Below are positions 22,813 to 33,559 of a stretch of 64,000 nt of DNA, piece after piece (the stretch's first letter is position 1; each line of letters starts with the position of its first letter). The notes below the pieces were generated by a model. That model saw nothing but the letters and a program-made list of their open reading frames with translations, had not been told where the DNA came from and ran no database searches. The DNA lies in NCBI RefSeq assembly GCF_002775205.1, contig NC_036451.1, positions 248,001 through 312,000 of the forward strand, given 5' to 3'. This DNA is from Xiphophorus maculatus (Eukaryota; Chordata; Actinopteri; Cyprinodontiformes; Poeciliidae). The position numbers were made by a program, and so were the translations under genes.

Positions 22813-25800
22813 GAATCATATGGAAGAGGATTAGGGCCACTGAAGAAAAAGAATTCTTTTTTTAAAAAAAGAATTCCTAATCCTCTTCCGTAGAATCAGA
22901 AACTAACTGGATAAACCATAAACGAATATAAAAAGAAGAATAAAAAAACAGTATAGATTAAAATAGAACATGAACCAGATCAAAAAATGGGAGGCAATAA
23001 GAACAAACTTTGCAATTTGTGCAAGAAGTGGATAAGAAATGTGTGCAAACAATCAAGAACATTCAACATGACATGATTTCCTTGTCTTGTCCCTTTCAGT
23101 GGTTGAAGAGTTTGGTCGCATTGCACTCGACTTCTTGAGGAAAGGAACCAACCCAAAGATCTATGAGGGCGCAGCCAGTAAGACTCCACCCTTTCTTTTT
23201 TGTGGCATTGTCATCTTTGTCTGCAGCACTTTCGGTGTATTAAAAATAATCTATTTTAGATTATCCATCAAGTTGTAATATTTATTAGGGGTGTCCTCAT
23301 CCAATATTGATGTCAGTTATCTGATCGATATCAGTCAAAGATTGTATATTGGATTATATCGACCTTCATCTAAAATTTCTGATGTTAACGGCTTGCTGTC
23401 AGATGCATTCCGCTCCAGTATTTAGTCTGACCAGCCGTGCTTGTATCCCGCATGCAGAACTTTTGGTTAATAATAAATAGGTTTGTTGTTTTCATGCCTA
23501 TTGTTGTTGATTATTGTTTTGTGTTTGTGTAATATCATATTCCATAATACAAAATAACAGAAGCATGTATGATTAATGCTGATATACAGGGTCAAAGCTG
23601 TAATATTTTTATTGTATTGTGAAAGTAATATTTATATAAAATAGAAATGCATTGCCATATGTACTGTCTAAATAGCTAACCAGAGTAAACAGAAAAATCA
23701 GTTTTCTACTGATAATTTCATTCTTTAGGAAGAAAATGACCAAACGAACCTGATTTTCTGGAACAAATAATTGGTACATCATGAATGAACGTTTAGAAAG
23801 ATGAGTTCAGTTTTACAAGCGTGATTATTACCTGATCTGTAGATGTAGTAAATCATTTCAGTAAAACCTTTGGCTACTGACAGATTTATAAAAGAAAACA
23901 ACGGTACACATAATCTAAAGGGCAACAGAGAGTCTGGGAAGGTTGATAATGTAACCGGCCGGCATCTTAACCCTAACCCTATCCCCTAACCCTAACCCTA
24001 ACCCCAGCAGAAACTACTGCCAGGCTGCTGATGGCAGTAGTTACTGCTGAGGGTGAAATAGCTGCTTATTAGGTGTAGGGGGTAATTACTTTTCCCAAGA
24101 GGACCATGGTGGCTTGGAGCTGGTCTTAACTTTTCAGTGAATGGGGGAAAAAACAACAACAAAAAACAACGTTTTTTTATATTTACTCTGGGGATAAAAA
24201 ACTGTCTTAGTAACATTTGGTTGACAATCTGAAACATTTTTAAGTGGGACAAAAAACAGAGAATAAATCTGTGTGTGTATGTATGTGTTTTTTACATCCT
24301 TGTGAGGTTGTGGGAACAAATCCTGCTCCCCATGAGGGGAAAAGCTGTGTTTGGGTTAGGTGTTAGGTTTAGGACTAAGGTGGGAATTGAGATCTCAGAT
24401 CAGAACCTAATGATGGTTCCACCTCCAGCCATGAGGAAAAGCTGACAGAAGCTCTCTGCCTGCAGGGAAGCTGTGTGTTCCTGTTGGGATGGTGCAGCAT
24501 GGAGTGGAAGGCCTGATGTTCCTGATGACAGAGAGCTCTAAGCACATGGTGAGCAGGACACACCATCATCATTCAAGTGGCAGCTGCCTGACGCTATCCG
24601 CATCAATCTCCATTTCTCTGGGAGGAGAATAAAAATGAAAAATCACATTTCTTCATGAAAAGAACATCACCAAAAGAACCCCATATTTGTTTCATCGCCA
24701 TATTTGACATTGAAACAAATATTTCAGCGTCTTCATGCTTATTTGGCACCTTCTCGTAAACATTGCAGAGTTGTATATTTTCCCCACACATTGCTTCACT
24801 CTTATACTGCAGTATGACGTATTGGTGGTTCTAGGGGGCTTTAGAACTGGAAACCAGCTCCAGCTCCCAGTTTTGTCTCGGTGGCTGTTAACTGTGCGTT
24901 CTCTTGGTTTCCTTCAGTATGACGCCTGCTTCAGTGTACTTGTGTTTGTCTGTTTGCTAGTTGTGGGAGATGCTCTGACTCTGCCTCCGATATAGTTACC
25001 CAGTGAACACGAAGAGTCAGTATACCATGGAGGAGCTTCACCTGAAATCCATGACGCATACAATCAATGTTTAAACAGATTTGCAAAGGAGATACAAACT
25101 CTTTACATGAACAAGGTTCTGGTGACTGGCAGAGTAATTACATACACATAGGCTGCATGTCCATCTTAGCTCACAGATAAAGATACATTAGCTAAGCATT
25201 TATTTGTAATTTTATTTTTTTTTATTTTTTCCATTTTGACATATGTTAACATAACAGATCAAGTTCCCACTCATCCTTGACCTGCACAAAATCAGCACAT
25301 CATAGCTAAGATAGCTTTGCTAGTTACACTACAGTAAATATGACTGATATTTTTACCTTAGTGGGTAGAGTTCTCAAAAATTGTGATCAAGTAATAGTTG
25401 TACTGTACTTATATTGATTAATAGTCAGATATGAATGAGGCAAGAGCTTGTTTATTGTTGTCTTAGCAACTGTCTGCCAAGATGGCTGTCAGTTACAAAG
25501 TTCACAGAAGTGTGACGTCACACAATAAGTACATATAGGAAAACTGTAGGGGAGCAGTGATTTCCTTAATTTTAGGAAATTGTGATTGGCCAATACTTAC
25601 ATGTGAAGCTGATCTTATCCACAGATCTGATCTACTTCAGCAAAAGTTTAAAAATCACCCACTGTCCTCTTCTGCTTTTCTGTGACAGAGGTTTGACTGA
25701 CAGACTGGCCCATCAGGTCATATCTGAACGTTTGCAGTTAAAAATAGTTACCCACATTTACCAACTCACCACTTTCTGACTATATTTTGTGACATTTCAC

Positions 25801-27706
25801 ACAAAGAAAATTGGTATCAGCCAAAATTGGAATGGGCTTTTTAAATCGGCAATCAGCCGGAAAACTGCAATTCATGCATCCCTGGAAAATTCTACTACAG
25901 TAGCCACCCTTCAATCCAAAGAGGGCAGCACTGAGACAGTTTTGGGTCAGATAATTCAGAACTAAAGTCCACCAATTGTGCTGTCTCTCCTAAAGTTTAC
26001 ACAAAGCTCTAACAATTTGCATAGAAACATAAAGATGGTGCTCTTAAGAATCAATTTATACAGTTTATCATCAAAAAAGTTGATTTGGGCTTTAATTGCA
26101 CTTTAAGCACACGAAGAGGTAAGGCACATAAAAAAATCACTTTATTTGTTAGTACATTTTTTCCCCTCCATCTGCAGTTTAGAAATCAGCGTATTAACAC
26201 CATTTAAAGGCTCTAGTGAAACCTGTGCATTATGTCCGTGGAGCACATTTGTTCAGCTGATGCATTTAGAGCGAGGCGAGGCCGAGCACAGACCAACGCT
26301 GACCTTCATCTTACTGGCCTCACTGACTGCCCTGGGCCACATGTACCAACATGCTCTGTGTGCTCCAGGCAGCACAAGCAGGCGGTGAGCCACAGTTTCC
26401 AACCTGTCTCTCTTTGTAAGTCCAGATCTCTGAAGTGGACTTCATGGACTCAGTGCTGGCTCTGGGATTTGGTGAAGAGCTTAACCAGAGCCTGCTGCAG
26501 GTGATGTACAAACATTAACATTCAGATTTTATATATCTGAAGATCATATTTGTACCTGTCAGTTCAGAATGCTGAAGTGGCCTCTCTATGTTCCAGCTGT
26601 ATGTGCAACACAAACATCAGATCCGCAGCATCCTGAGCCAGCTGCTCTGCAACCAGCCAGCCTACCACAACCTGGAATGGAGACTGGATGTCCAGGTTAG
26701 AAAAGTCATGTCTGCTGCTCTCTCCTGTTCCATCTCTCAAACATCTGAGCTCAAAGTAAAGAGTGGCACACACCCCCAGCTGAAGGAGGCAGGGTGGTCC
26801 TCACTTAGGGAACACATTTCTGCTTATCGTTTGTTCAATGAGTAATATTAATTTCTGTTCATCTATAAAGGAAATGGCTTCTTTTAAAAGGATAAAAAAA
26901 AAACCACAAGTAATGATTTTTTTATTTGGATTGATTTCACATATTTATCCTGTAGACTCATGTAGGAATAAACAAGCAGTTGGGACAGACTCACTGATAT
27001 GAGGCCGAGGCTCAGGCAGCGCTCTCAAACTCCTCATGGTGTTGCAGCTTTTAAATGTCTCTCTGGTTCACCTGGTTCCACCAGCAGCTCTATAGAGCTG
27101 CACTACACGCTTTAACTAAACACAGTTGCAGGACTCTGGCCCTGTAGGAACACAGTTTGATACCACTGTTTTACCATTGTACTTGCTGCCTTTAGGACTA
27201 GTTTTCAGCCGAAAACGTTTTCATTTGTGACACACTAAAATGTTTCATATCAAACTTGTTATACTGCATAAAGACAACATAACACAAAAAGTGTTTTTTA
27301 AATGACTGAATTGATTTAAAAAAATGGTGATTAAAATGTTTAACAGAAAGCAAAACAGAGGTCTGCAGCTGTGTTAGTTGGATGTTATTTTTGTAATTGA
27401 GATGATATTTGTTATGAATTGGTTCAACATAAGTGAACTGAATTTATTCATATTGTATCAATCAGTCTTTGTCTCCTGCTTTTGGTTTCCTGCCAGTTGG
27501 CGAGTCGTTCAGTTCGTCATCAGATCGTTCCCATGGTGACCATTCGCCTTCTCCTGACTAGGAGTTCTGATGTTGGCAGCACCCATAGCTGCATGGATCT
27601 CCAGACGGACCCCAGAAGCCTCCTGCATATGATCTCCACTCTGGAGGCCGCTTTAGCTGCAGTGAAGACCAGTCATGCTCGGCGGATTTTACGAAATATT
27701 AAATGA
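21699..27706 (+). CDS. commd2: COMM domain-containing protein 2
   Basis: A COMMD family subunit of the Commander/CCC complex that guides endosomal cargo recycling. Exons: 21699-21765, 23100-23177, 24466-24548, 26426-26500, 26597-26695, 27497-27706, giving 203 residues (human about 199) with all phases closing. It starts MLLVLSEDHKEHLSFL, then VVEEFGRIALDFLRKG, NPKIYEGAARKL, MVQHGVEGLMFLMTESSK (helical HN domain), and the C-terminal COMM domain from about residue 120 (YHNLEWRLDVQLASRS with the conserved Trp at 129) to the last residues RRILRNIK. The ATG is the first in the exon and matches the human start. Intron 1 has a CAT microsatellite and a strong palindrome; intron 2 has a dispersed repeat and telomere-like repeats. 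A Tc1 copy begins about 30 bp after the stop codon, so the 3' end of the mRNA probably lies in transposon sequence. Confidence 0.95.
22772..22812. repeat. (CAT)n microsatellite
   Basis: A run of CAT triplets with one ATATC interruption in commd2 intron 1, ending 9 bp before the palindrome at 22822-22889. Confidence 0.9.
22822..22889. repeat. Compound palindrome in commd2 intron 1
   Basis: Outer arms GGAAGAGGATTAGG (22822-22835) and CCTAATCCTCTTCC (22876-22889) are perfect complements. Inside lies a perfect 26-bp palindrome at 22851-22876 of the form GAATTC-T7-A7-GAATTC. It would form a cruciform or a strong RNA hairpin. Confidence 0.85.
23779..23942 (+). repeat. 164-bp dispersed repeat, copy 1
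   Basis: From TCATGAATGAACG to AGAGAGTCTGGGAAGG this block in commd2 intron 2 matches 43576-43739 (ctns intron 2) over 164 bp without gaps and with about five substitutions. No open frame, tRNA head or terminal inverted repeat is seen; the family is unknown to me. Confidence 0.85.
23967..24005. repeat. Interstitial telomere-like repeat
   Basis: About six CCCTAA units, one carrying an extra CC, in commd2 intron 2. It directly abuts a 21-bp-arm hairpin (24002-24052). Vertebrate telomeres are (TTAGGG)n, so this is an internal telomeric-type tract. Confidence 0.85.
24002..24052. repeat. 21-bp-arm hairpin beside telomere-like repeat
   Basis: Arms at 24002-24022 and 24032-24052 (CAGCAGAAACTACTGCCA against TGGCAGTAGTTACTGCTG) with 2 mismatches and a 9-base loop, in commd2 intron 2. 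Confidence 0.85.
25800..25887 (-). mobile_element. hAT terminal fragment
   Basis: On the minus strand it starts CAGGGATGCATGAATTGCAG and continues with GGCTGATTGCCGAT and GGCTGATACCAATTT, the style of a common fish hAT end that carries CCGATA-type repeats. A related diverged block (GGTGTCCTCATCCAATATTG) lies at 23289-23365, but an exon lies between them, so they are separate remnants. Confidence 0.45.
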
Positions 27707-27880
27707 CTCCTCCAGAACACTTTTTCTGTGTGTGCTTGTGAGTGTGTGCCATTCTCATATATGTTTTTGGTCATGTAAAAAATTATAAATAATTTCAGAA
27801 CTTTTTTCACCTTATATGTGACCTAAAACCTTAACAACACACTTGAAAAACAAATAGAAATCTTTCAGGACAGGTGAAAG

Positions 27881-27886
27881 ATTAAA
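27881..27886 (+). promoter_or_regulatory. Candidate commd2 poly(A) signal inside Tc1
   Basis: ATTAAA 175 bp after the commd2 stop, the first such hexamer downstream on this strand. It lies in the left part of the Tc1 copy. Confidence 0.35.
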
Positions 27887-28899
27887 CAACTGAGATAATG
27901 TGATAGCATAAGTGTGCACATTCTTCTGTAACTGGAGATGTGGCTATGTTTAGATTTAATCAATTACATTCAAACTCATAACTGGAGTCAGAACACACCT
28001 TCAGCTGTTCTAGTTCGCTTTTCCTGACATTTTATGGCCACATCTTCCAGCACAAGCCATGATCCACAGAGAACTTCCAAAGCATCAGTCAGGTGAAGGC
28101 TACAAAAGAATTTCCAAGGATGTAAATAACACAGTGAAGACTAACATCATTAAGTGGAGAAAATGTGGCACAACAATGACATTACAAAGAACAGGATGTT
28201 CGCCCAAAATTGATAAGACGAGAAGAAAACTGGACAGGGAGGCTGGCAAGAGGCCAACAGCAACACTGAGGAGCTGCAGGAGTTTCTGTAAGTGCTGTGC
28301 TACATGTGACAACAATCTCTAGTCTTCATATTTCTGGGCTATGGGGTGGGTTGGCCAGAAGGAAGCCTTATCTGACAAGTTCGGCTTCATTTTGTGAAAC
28401 ATCTGAAATCTCTCAAACGCATGTGGGGAAATGTCTTATGGTCTGATGAAACCGAGGTTGAACTTTCTGGAAATAATTCAAAAAGGTAACACTGCTCATC
28501 ACCAAAAGAACAGAAGAAAGAATAATTACATCAAGCTTTAGGGCTGTTTTATTTTTGGGTGGAAGGAATTATGAACAGTTCCAAATACCAGTCAGTGTTG
28601 GAACAAAACCTTTAGCCTTCTGATAGAAAGATGAAGATGAAGTTCAGCTTTCAGCACAACAATGACCCAAAAACATCTAAATCCAGAAAAGAATGGCTTC
28701 ACTGGCATAAGATTGAGGCTTTGGAATGAACCGGTCAAAGTCCAGACCTGAATCCCATCAGGGTGATCTGAAGAGGACTGAGCACAGGCAGTGCAACTTG
28801 TCAGATTTGGAGCCGTTTTGCAAAGAAGAGTAGGCAAATGTTGCCACATCAAGATGTGCCACACTGGTCCTACCAAAAATAAAAATATTTTTATTTTTT

Positions 28900-28937
28900 C
28901 TATTACAGCACTCAAAAAAGACTGAGTGCTGTAATAG
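28900..28937. repeat. Perfect 15-bp hairpin inside Tc1
   Basis: Arms CTATTACAGCACTCA and TGAGTGCTGTAATAG with an 8-base loop. The right arm is normal Tc1 sequence; the left arm appears to be extra. Confidence 0.9.
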
Positions 28938-29486
28938 AAGTCAAAGGTGCTGCAACAAAGTATTAGTTTAAGGATGTGCATATTTGTGCTACCAGGTTAT
29001 TTTAAGTTTTTTACTTTTACCCTTTAAAGTTTTCAGTTTGTTTTTAAATTGAATTGCACAAGGTTATAGGTCAAATTAAAAGTGGAAAAAGTTGTGAAAT
29101 GATTTCTTGCTGTCATTTTTTTACATCATGAAAACTTGGCATTTGAGCAGGAGTGTGTAGACTTTTTATATCCACCTGTGGAGGTTCCTCCATCTTTTCC
29201 CCAGTGTTATTTATTTTAATGTTTTCACACAATATACTTATAATTTCACTCTTTTTGTGTTTATTGAATTTACTATTAGGGGTGCACACATTTAGTAAAC
29301 ACCTTTTGTTTATTTGAATTATTAACTACTTTGTTTTGCTGAGTTTGAAGGACTGGCTGAGTGAGAGGACTGGTTGAAAGGCAAACCAGGAAGTGGAATA
29401 AACCATCAGGCTGCTGGAAACAGGACTTGATGTTAAAGAACCTGCCTCTCTCTCTACTAATAGCATTACTCCTTAAACATTTTTGG

Positions 29487-29824
29487 TGTTAGGTTGTTTT
29501 GTTTTTATAGTTGTTTTGTAGTCAAAATGTGTTGGTTTGAATTACTTATTTATGTTTATGCATTGTTTGTCTTTGTCTCATCTCCCACCCCTCCTCGTTA
29601 GCCTTTGTGTATAAATTCCTGTGTGTTCATTGTGTGAGGTCAGTTTTTGGTTTGTTATCCTGAGGTAGGTATGCCTTACTTGATTTCTTTTGGGCCCATT
29701 TTGTTATATTTTTTAGATTTGTTGTTGAAAGGCTTTTGTTAAGACTTTTGGAAAAATAAATAGAAAATATTGTTTTATATACAGTATGCCTTTGTCCTTG
29801 TGCCTTACTGGTCGGACCGTAACA
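29487..29824 (+). mobile_element. Possible solo LTR relic
   Basis: A 338-bp block starting TGTTAGG and ending CCGTAACA, with a TATA-like GTATAAATTC in the middle and an AATAAA signal followed by a T/G-rich stretch before the end, the layout of an LTR with promoter and poly(A) signal. No flanking duplication can be seen and there is no internal coding part, so it would be old and solo. Family (possibly Gypsy-like) is inferred only from layout. Confidence 0.35.
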
Positions 29825-29867
29825 CCACCAAAAGATAATATATATATATATAAATAAAACCAGTGAA

Positions 29868-29968
29868 CCAGAACCAGCCTGTATTCACTGGTTTTAATGG
29901 AGTACCACTCCTGCTTCGGGTCATTTCAGGACTTGTCCACACGTAGTTGGGTCTTTATAGCCACCGTT
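29868..29968 (+). repeat. Dispersed repeat pair, copy A
   Basis: Shares with 30826-30922 a 38-bp identical core from TCATTTCAGGACTTG to GTTGGGTCTTTATA, plus weaker similarity before it. The two copies flank the ndufa11 last exon in the same orientation. Probably a fragment of a MITE; family not named. Confidence 0.7.
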
Positions 29969-30073
29969 TTTATATACACATATAAAACAGCTAATATTTA
30001 ATCATGTTTCATGTTCATCCTCTACATTTGTACACTTAAAATAAAATAGCCTTCAGTTTACTTTCACAAGCAT

Positions 30074-30079
30074 TTTATT
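30074..30079 (-). promoter_or_regulatory. ndufa11 polyadenylation signal
   Basis: AATAAA on the minus strand, 42 bp after the ndufa11 stop codon. Confidence 0.65.
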
Positions 30080-30120
30080 ACATGAAGTCTTTTTACAATA
30101 TTTAATGTTAAGGTCTCCTC

Positions 30121-33100
30121 CTACAGTTTGGGCGGTCCGGTGAGCCTCCATCCTTCCATTTTGCCAGCTTTAGTAAAAAAGGCCAGCGTTCCCAGAGCCA
30201 GGCAGCCTGTCGTACCAGTCATAGCATTGTGGGCTGTGGAGAAGCAGAGACCACCGAGTCATTCATCAACCAATCACATTTCATCCTGACCTCAGACTGC
30301 TTGTGAACACAGGAGGTTCACCGCAAAGTTAGAAAACCTAAATAAATCCTCCTTTTGGCAATGCTCCATTAAAGCCAATCAAAATAAGATATGATCAAAA
30401 CATGAAGGTTTGATATGAAACAAAAATTTACTTTTCACACTGATTGGGCAAAGCTGAATGAAAATCAGTTTAGTCGTTATTGGTAGGAATTTGACCAGCA
30501 GACAGAAGCAAAGAGTGAAAATATCAAGAGAAAAAGAAGAACTAGAGAGCTGTTGAACTACAAACTCAACATTCTGATAAAAGATCTCGTTTGAGTTTTA
30601 CTGTAAACCCTGACATCACTGTGTCATCTGCAGGATGGTTGAAGTTGCACTAATCCCTGCAGCATCGTCAGACTTCAATATTTTACATGACCTAAAATAT
30701 GTCCTAAACATCAAAATTACCTTTTTTCTTTGTTTTCAGAAGAGAAACCCCCAATTGCTGCCCCTAAACTACTGAGTTCTGAGCCAAGTGTTTAATTCTA
30801 GTCTTCTCATACATGGAGTGAGGTCCCTGCAGTGTTCCAGTGTTCGGCCTGTGTTCACCGCTTTTGTGCCATTCCTGCGTCAGCTCATTTCAGGACTTGT
30901 CCACACGTAGTTGGGTCTTTATAAAATAAATATCTTTGTCACATCGTTTACAGTAATAATATCATGCACACAGGAGAGTTTTCATCTACAGGAACCTGCA
31001 CCATCTCGCCTGAAAGGTTTGCTGGAGATGGGCACCAGCACCTCTCCCGACCCCACTAGGGACAAGGGTGTACAGAAAATGGATGGATGGATGAACCTGC
31101 ACCAATCAGCCCCAACATGCCAAACCAATAGGGGGCAGTACAGTGCGAAGCTAATACTTATATAGCTAATACAGGAGTGTTGGTAGCCAATCAGATTCCT
31201 TCAAAACAACAAAGACTTCCAGTCAGCCAAACCTGGTGTCAGGAGGTTAATTTGTGAGGACACATATATAGGTTGAACTACTTTTAAACAGCATACAAGA
31301 ATATAAAGCTAATAAAAATCATGACAAAATAAGTGAATATAAAGCAGATAGTTATGAGTCCTAAGCGAGCTTTGGTGACTGAAAAGCAACAGGCAGTCCG
31401 GTGGAATTCAAACATTCCATTTAGCAGGTATTACTTACTCCTGGCTCCCAGGAAGATGCCCGAGGCGCAGCCGCCGACAAAATAATTCAGTGGGTCATCT
31501 GGAGCCTCTCGGGCCTGAGCGGTGAGACATGTTGTCATTCCGAAGATGGCTCCCATAGTGGCTGGAAAATGCAAAGCTGCCAATATTAATGTTCAACATT
31601 ACATATCAAGATGATGTGTAGACTTCTCTGTGAGCAGAGAACTTTCTGAGATCTGTGACAATGTTGAGGTCAGTGCTAAAAACCTCATCTGAAGAACTGA
31701 AGTCTGCATGTTCATGGCCAACAAAACATGGGTTCCAGATCTACTGGAAACTAGGAAGTTTTCTCCCTGGTAGGAATACAGATGTCTAGTAATGCATTAT
31801 CAATCATAACAGCAATATTAATACCAGATATCAATATCAGCCCACTTCAGATCAGGACTGAAGATCAGTGACCAACTGAAGTCCGTGATTCTTCAAAACA
31901 AAGTTTCAAAGTCCTGCTAGTAGTTTGATTTTAGAAGATGAAGTATTTCCTTACTTGTAAAACTGATACAAAAGCACAACTTCACAAGACACTCAAAATC
32001 CCTCATTTTATTTATTTTTTATTATTTTTCATGGAAGAATTCTCAAAAATTAATTCTTTATTCTCCTAATATACAACTATTTTGGAAGCATAACTCTATT
32101 CTCGTACTTTTTATGACCTTATTCTGGCAATATTACAAATTCATTCTTGTAATATGACTTTATCATACAGTTATGACTTTATTCTGGTATTATTATGATT
32201 TTATTCTGATAACATTACGCCTTTATTCTGAAAATGAATTTTTTAAAAAATATTTTTAGTCTTACCCTAACACAAATCCACCATAATGTTGAGCATTAAT
32301 GGTCATCATGATCTCCAGCTAATATAAACTAACCTTTTCTCTTAATTCAAGTAGAAAGCAGGAACATACTAAGTGATATTCTGACACATCTCTTAAAGGA
32401 AGCAGGAACAACATGCTTGCTATCACCATGTCTGACAACCGCCAAAACAGCAGAAATAGAAATATTTATAACACACACTATTCACAACAATTTAAATAGT
32501 TATTTCAGATAGCAATAACTATTCAGATGCATATTCAAAAAAAGTTTTTTTTTGAATATGCATATTTTAATGAGCTTACCCATTGTGACCGTTGCACTGG
32601 CAGCCCTCTGCACTGCTTCCAATGCAGTATCAGGTTGGAATGCCACTATGTGATAAGCTGAGCCAATCAGACCTGAAACACAAAATCACGAGTTCATTTA
32701 GGACAAGGAGCAGTGCTGCTGGACATCCAGCACACATAACCAGGTCATCGGCAAGACTCTGCAAAACTTGACCTCACGCTGATGAGGTCATTCAGACATC
32801 TGATCAGGAGTGTTGGACCAGAGACTCCTCTGCAGGACACCAGCCTGGAGGACTGGAGCTCAACACTCCTGTCCTGAACCAGCTACTGACGTTGCTAAGC
32901 AGCAGGGTTCTACTTTCTGTCAGCCACTGGCTGCAAATAAGAGTCAGGAAGTACCGCACGACATGGGGGACAAACTGGACCGTCAGAATTTCAACTGCCG
33001 TTTGGAAATGAGGGCAAGAAAACCGACATACATCCTGAGTTCTGTTCGGAGAACATTTCCAAACCCAGCACTGGAATCAGGAGCTCCAGCGGATCATTGA

Positions 33101-33412
33101 CCCCGGAGCTCTGGACATTCCGTTGGATCTCTGTAGCTCTGAAACACTCAGTAATGGATTTATGTCCAGGAACCATCACCCAGCTTTTAGATAAAAAAAA
33201 GCTTTATTGAACAGATTCCCTGAACCCAGCAACCCTGGTTCATTTAAGCCTATTAGCTTAGCTAGCTGCTAAAGCGCTGTGTTTCCCGTAGCGGCCTCCG
33301 GCCCCAGAGCACCGTCTGCGGCCTGATACCTACCCAGAGCTGTGCCCAGTTTGGTGGCGATCCATGTCTTCTCCACGCAGTCTGTCCCCTCTGGAACATC
33401 CCAGTAACCCAT
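30121..33412 (-). CDS. ndufa11: NADH dehydrogenase 1 alpha subcomplex subunit 11
   Basis: An accessory membrane-arm subunit of mitochondrial complex I, with Tim17-like transmembrane helices in the inner membrane. Minus-strand exons: 33412-33334, 32672-32580, 31561-31439 and 30233-30121, giving 135 residues (human 141) with phase 1 at all three junctions. The start [12 protein letters not shown] matches the human YWDIPDGTDC region; exon 3 gives [14 protein letters not shown] and [22 protein letters not shown]; the last exon gives [15 protein letters not shown] and [16 protein letters not shown] longer in-frame start upstream (33544) exists but is not like the family and overlaps the promoter motif. 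Intron 2 has a 17-bp perfect hairpin 17 bp past the exon 2 border; intron 3 holds a SINE tail. Convergent with commd2. Confidence 0.95.
30826..30922 (+). repeat. Dispersed repeat pair, copy B
   Basis: Second copy of the block at 29868-29968, here in ndufa11 intron 3, with the same 38-bp core. Confidence 0.7.
31020..31092 (+). mobile_element. SINE 3' tail
   Basis: GAGATGGGCACCAGCACCTC, GACCCCACTAGGGACAAGG and a GGATGGATGGATG tail match the 3' end of the SINE at 10286-10678. It is a 5'-truncated copy in ndufa11 intron 3. Confidence 0.75.
32038..32240. repeat. Degenerate tandem repeat (ATGACTTTATTCT units)
   Basis: About eight loose units of the form TATTATGACTTTATTCTGGTAA, roughly 22-24 bp each, in ndufa11 intron 2. 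Related short units (AATAAAGTTACTC) occur at 18970-19030. This A/T-rich motif is frequent in fish introns. Confidence 0.65.
32527..32563. repeat. Perfect 17-bp hairpin in ndufa11 intron 2
   Basis: Arms ATGCATATTCAAAAAAA and TTTTTTTGAATATGCAT with a 3-base loop, 17 bp from the exon 2 border on the intron side. Confidence 0.9.
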
Positions 33413-33480
33413 CACGATCCGTGGCGGTGCAAGGTCAACACCGAAACTCTTTCTCGTATGTCTTCGGCCAGTGGTAGAAA

Positions 33481-33499
33481 CTGTACTGCCCCCTACAGG
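33481..33499 (-). promoter_or_regulatory. ndufa11 promoter motif GTAGGGGGCAGTA
   Basis: On the minus strand CCTGTAGGGGGCAGTACAG lies 70-90 bp upstream of the chosen ndufa11 ATG, in the gene's own orientation. CTCF-like core, related to the motifs at the other promoters in this window. A similar AATAGGGGGCAGTACAG also lies at 31127-31143 in an ndufa11 intron on the plus strand. Confidence 0.45.
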
Positions 33500-33559
33500 T
33501 GTGAATAGAAATCGGTCCATCGTCTGGTCCGCAATCTGCTGCACCGGAGCCGGAAGTGG

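Larger units (their letters stand above)
27735..29178 (+). mobile_element. Tc1-like DNA transposon, degenerate copy
   Basis: It covers the gap between the commd2 stop and ndufa11. The right end on the minus strand reads GGATATAAAAAGTCTACACAC; the subterminal parts (CAGAACTTTTTTCACCTTAT with GTGACCTAAAACCTT at the left) pair with the right side. The frame from 28059 gives HRELPKHQSGEGYKRISKDVNNTVKTNIIKWRKCGTT..., the helix-turn-helix region of a Tc1 transposase; later DNA still shows catalytic-region remnants (CAGCACAACAATGACCC and CCAGACCTGAATCCCATC). Several stops and shifts interrupt it. An internal 15-bp hairpin (28900-28937) looks like a secondary inverted insertion. Confidence 0.85.

Noticed and set aside
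33413-33544. N-terminal extension of ndufa11 from an upstream in-frame ATG
   Set aside because: The extra residues do not resemble the family, and the region carries the promoter motif; the start MGYWDVPEG fits complex I subunit 11 better.
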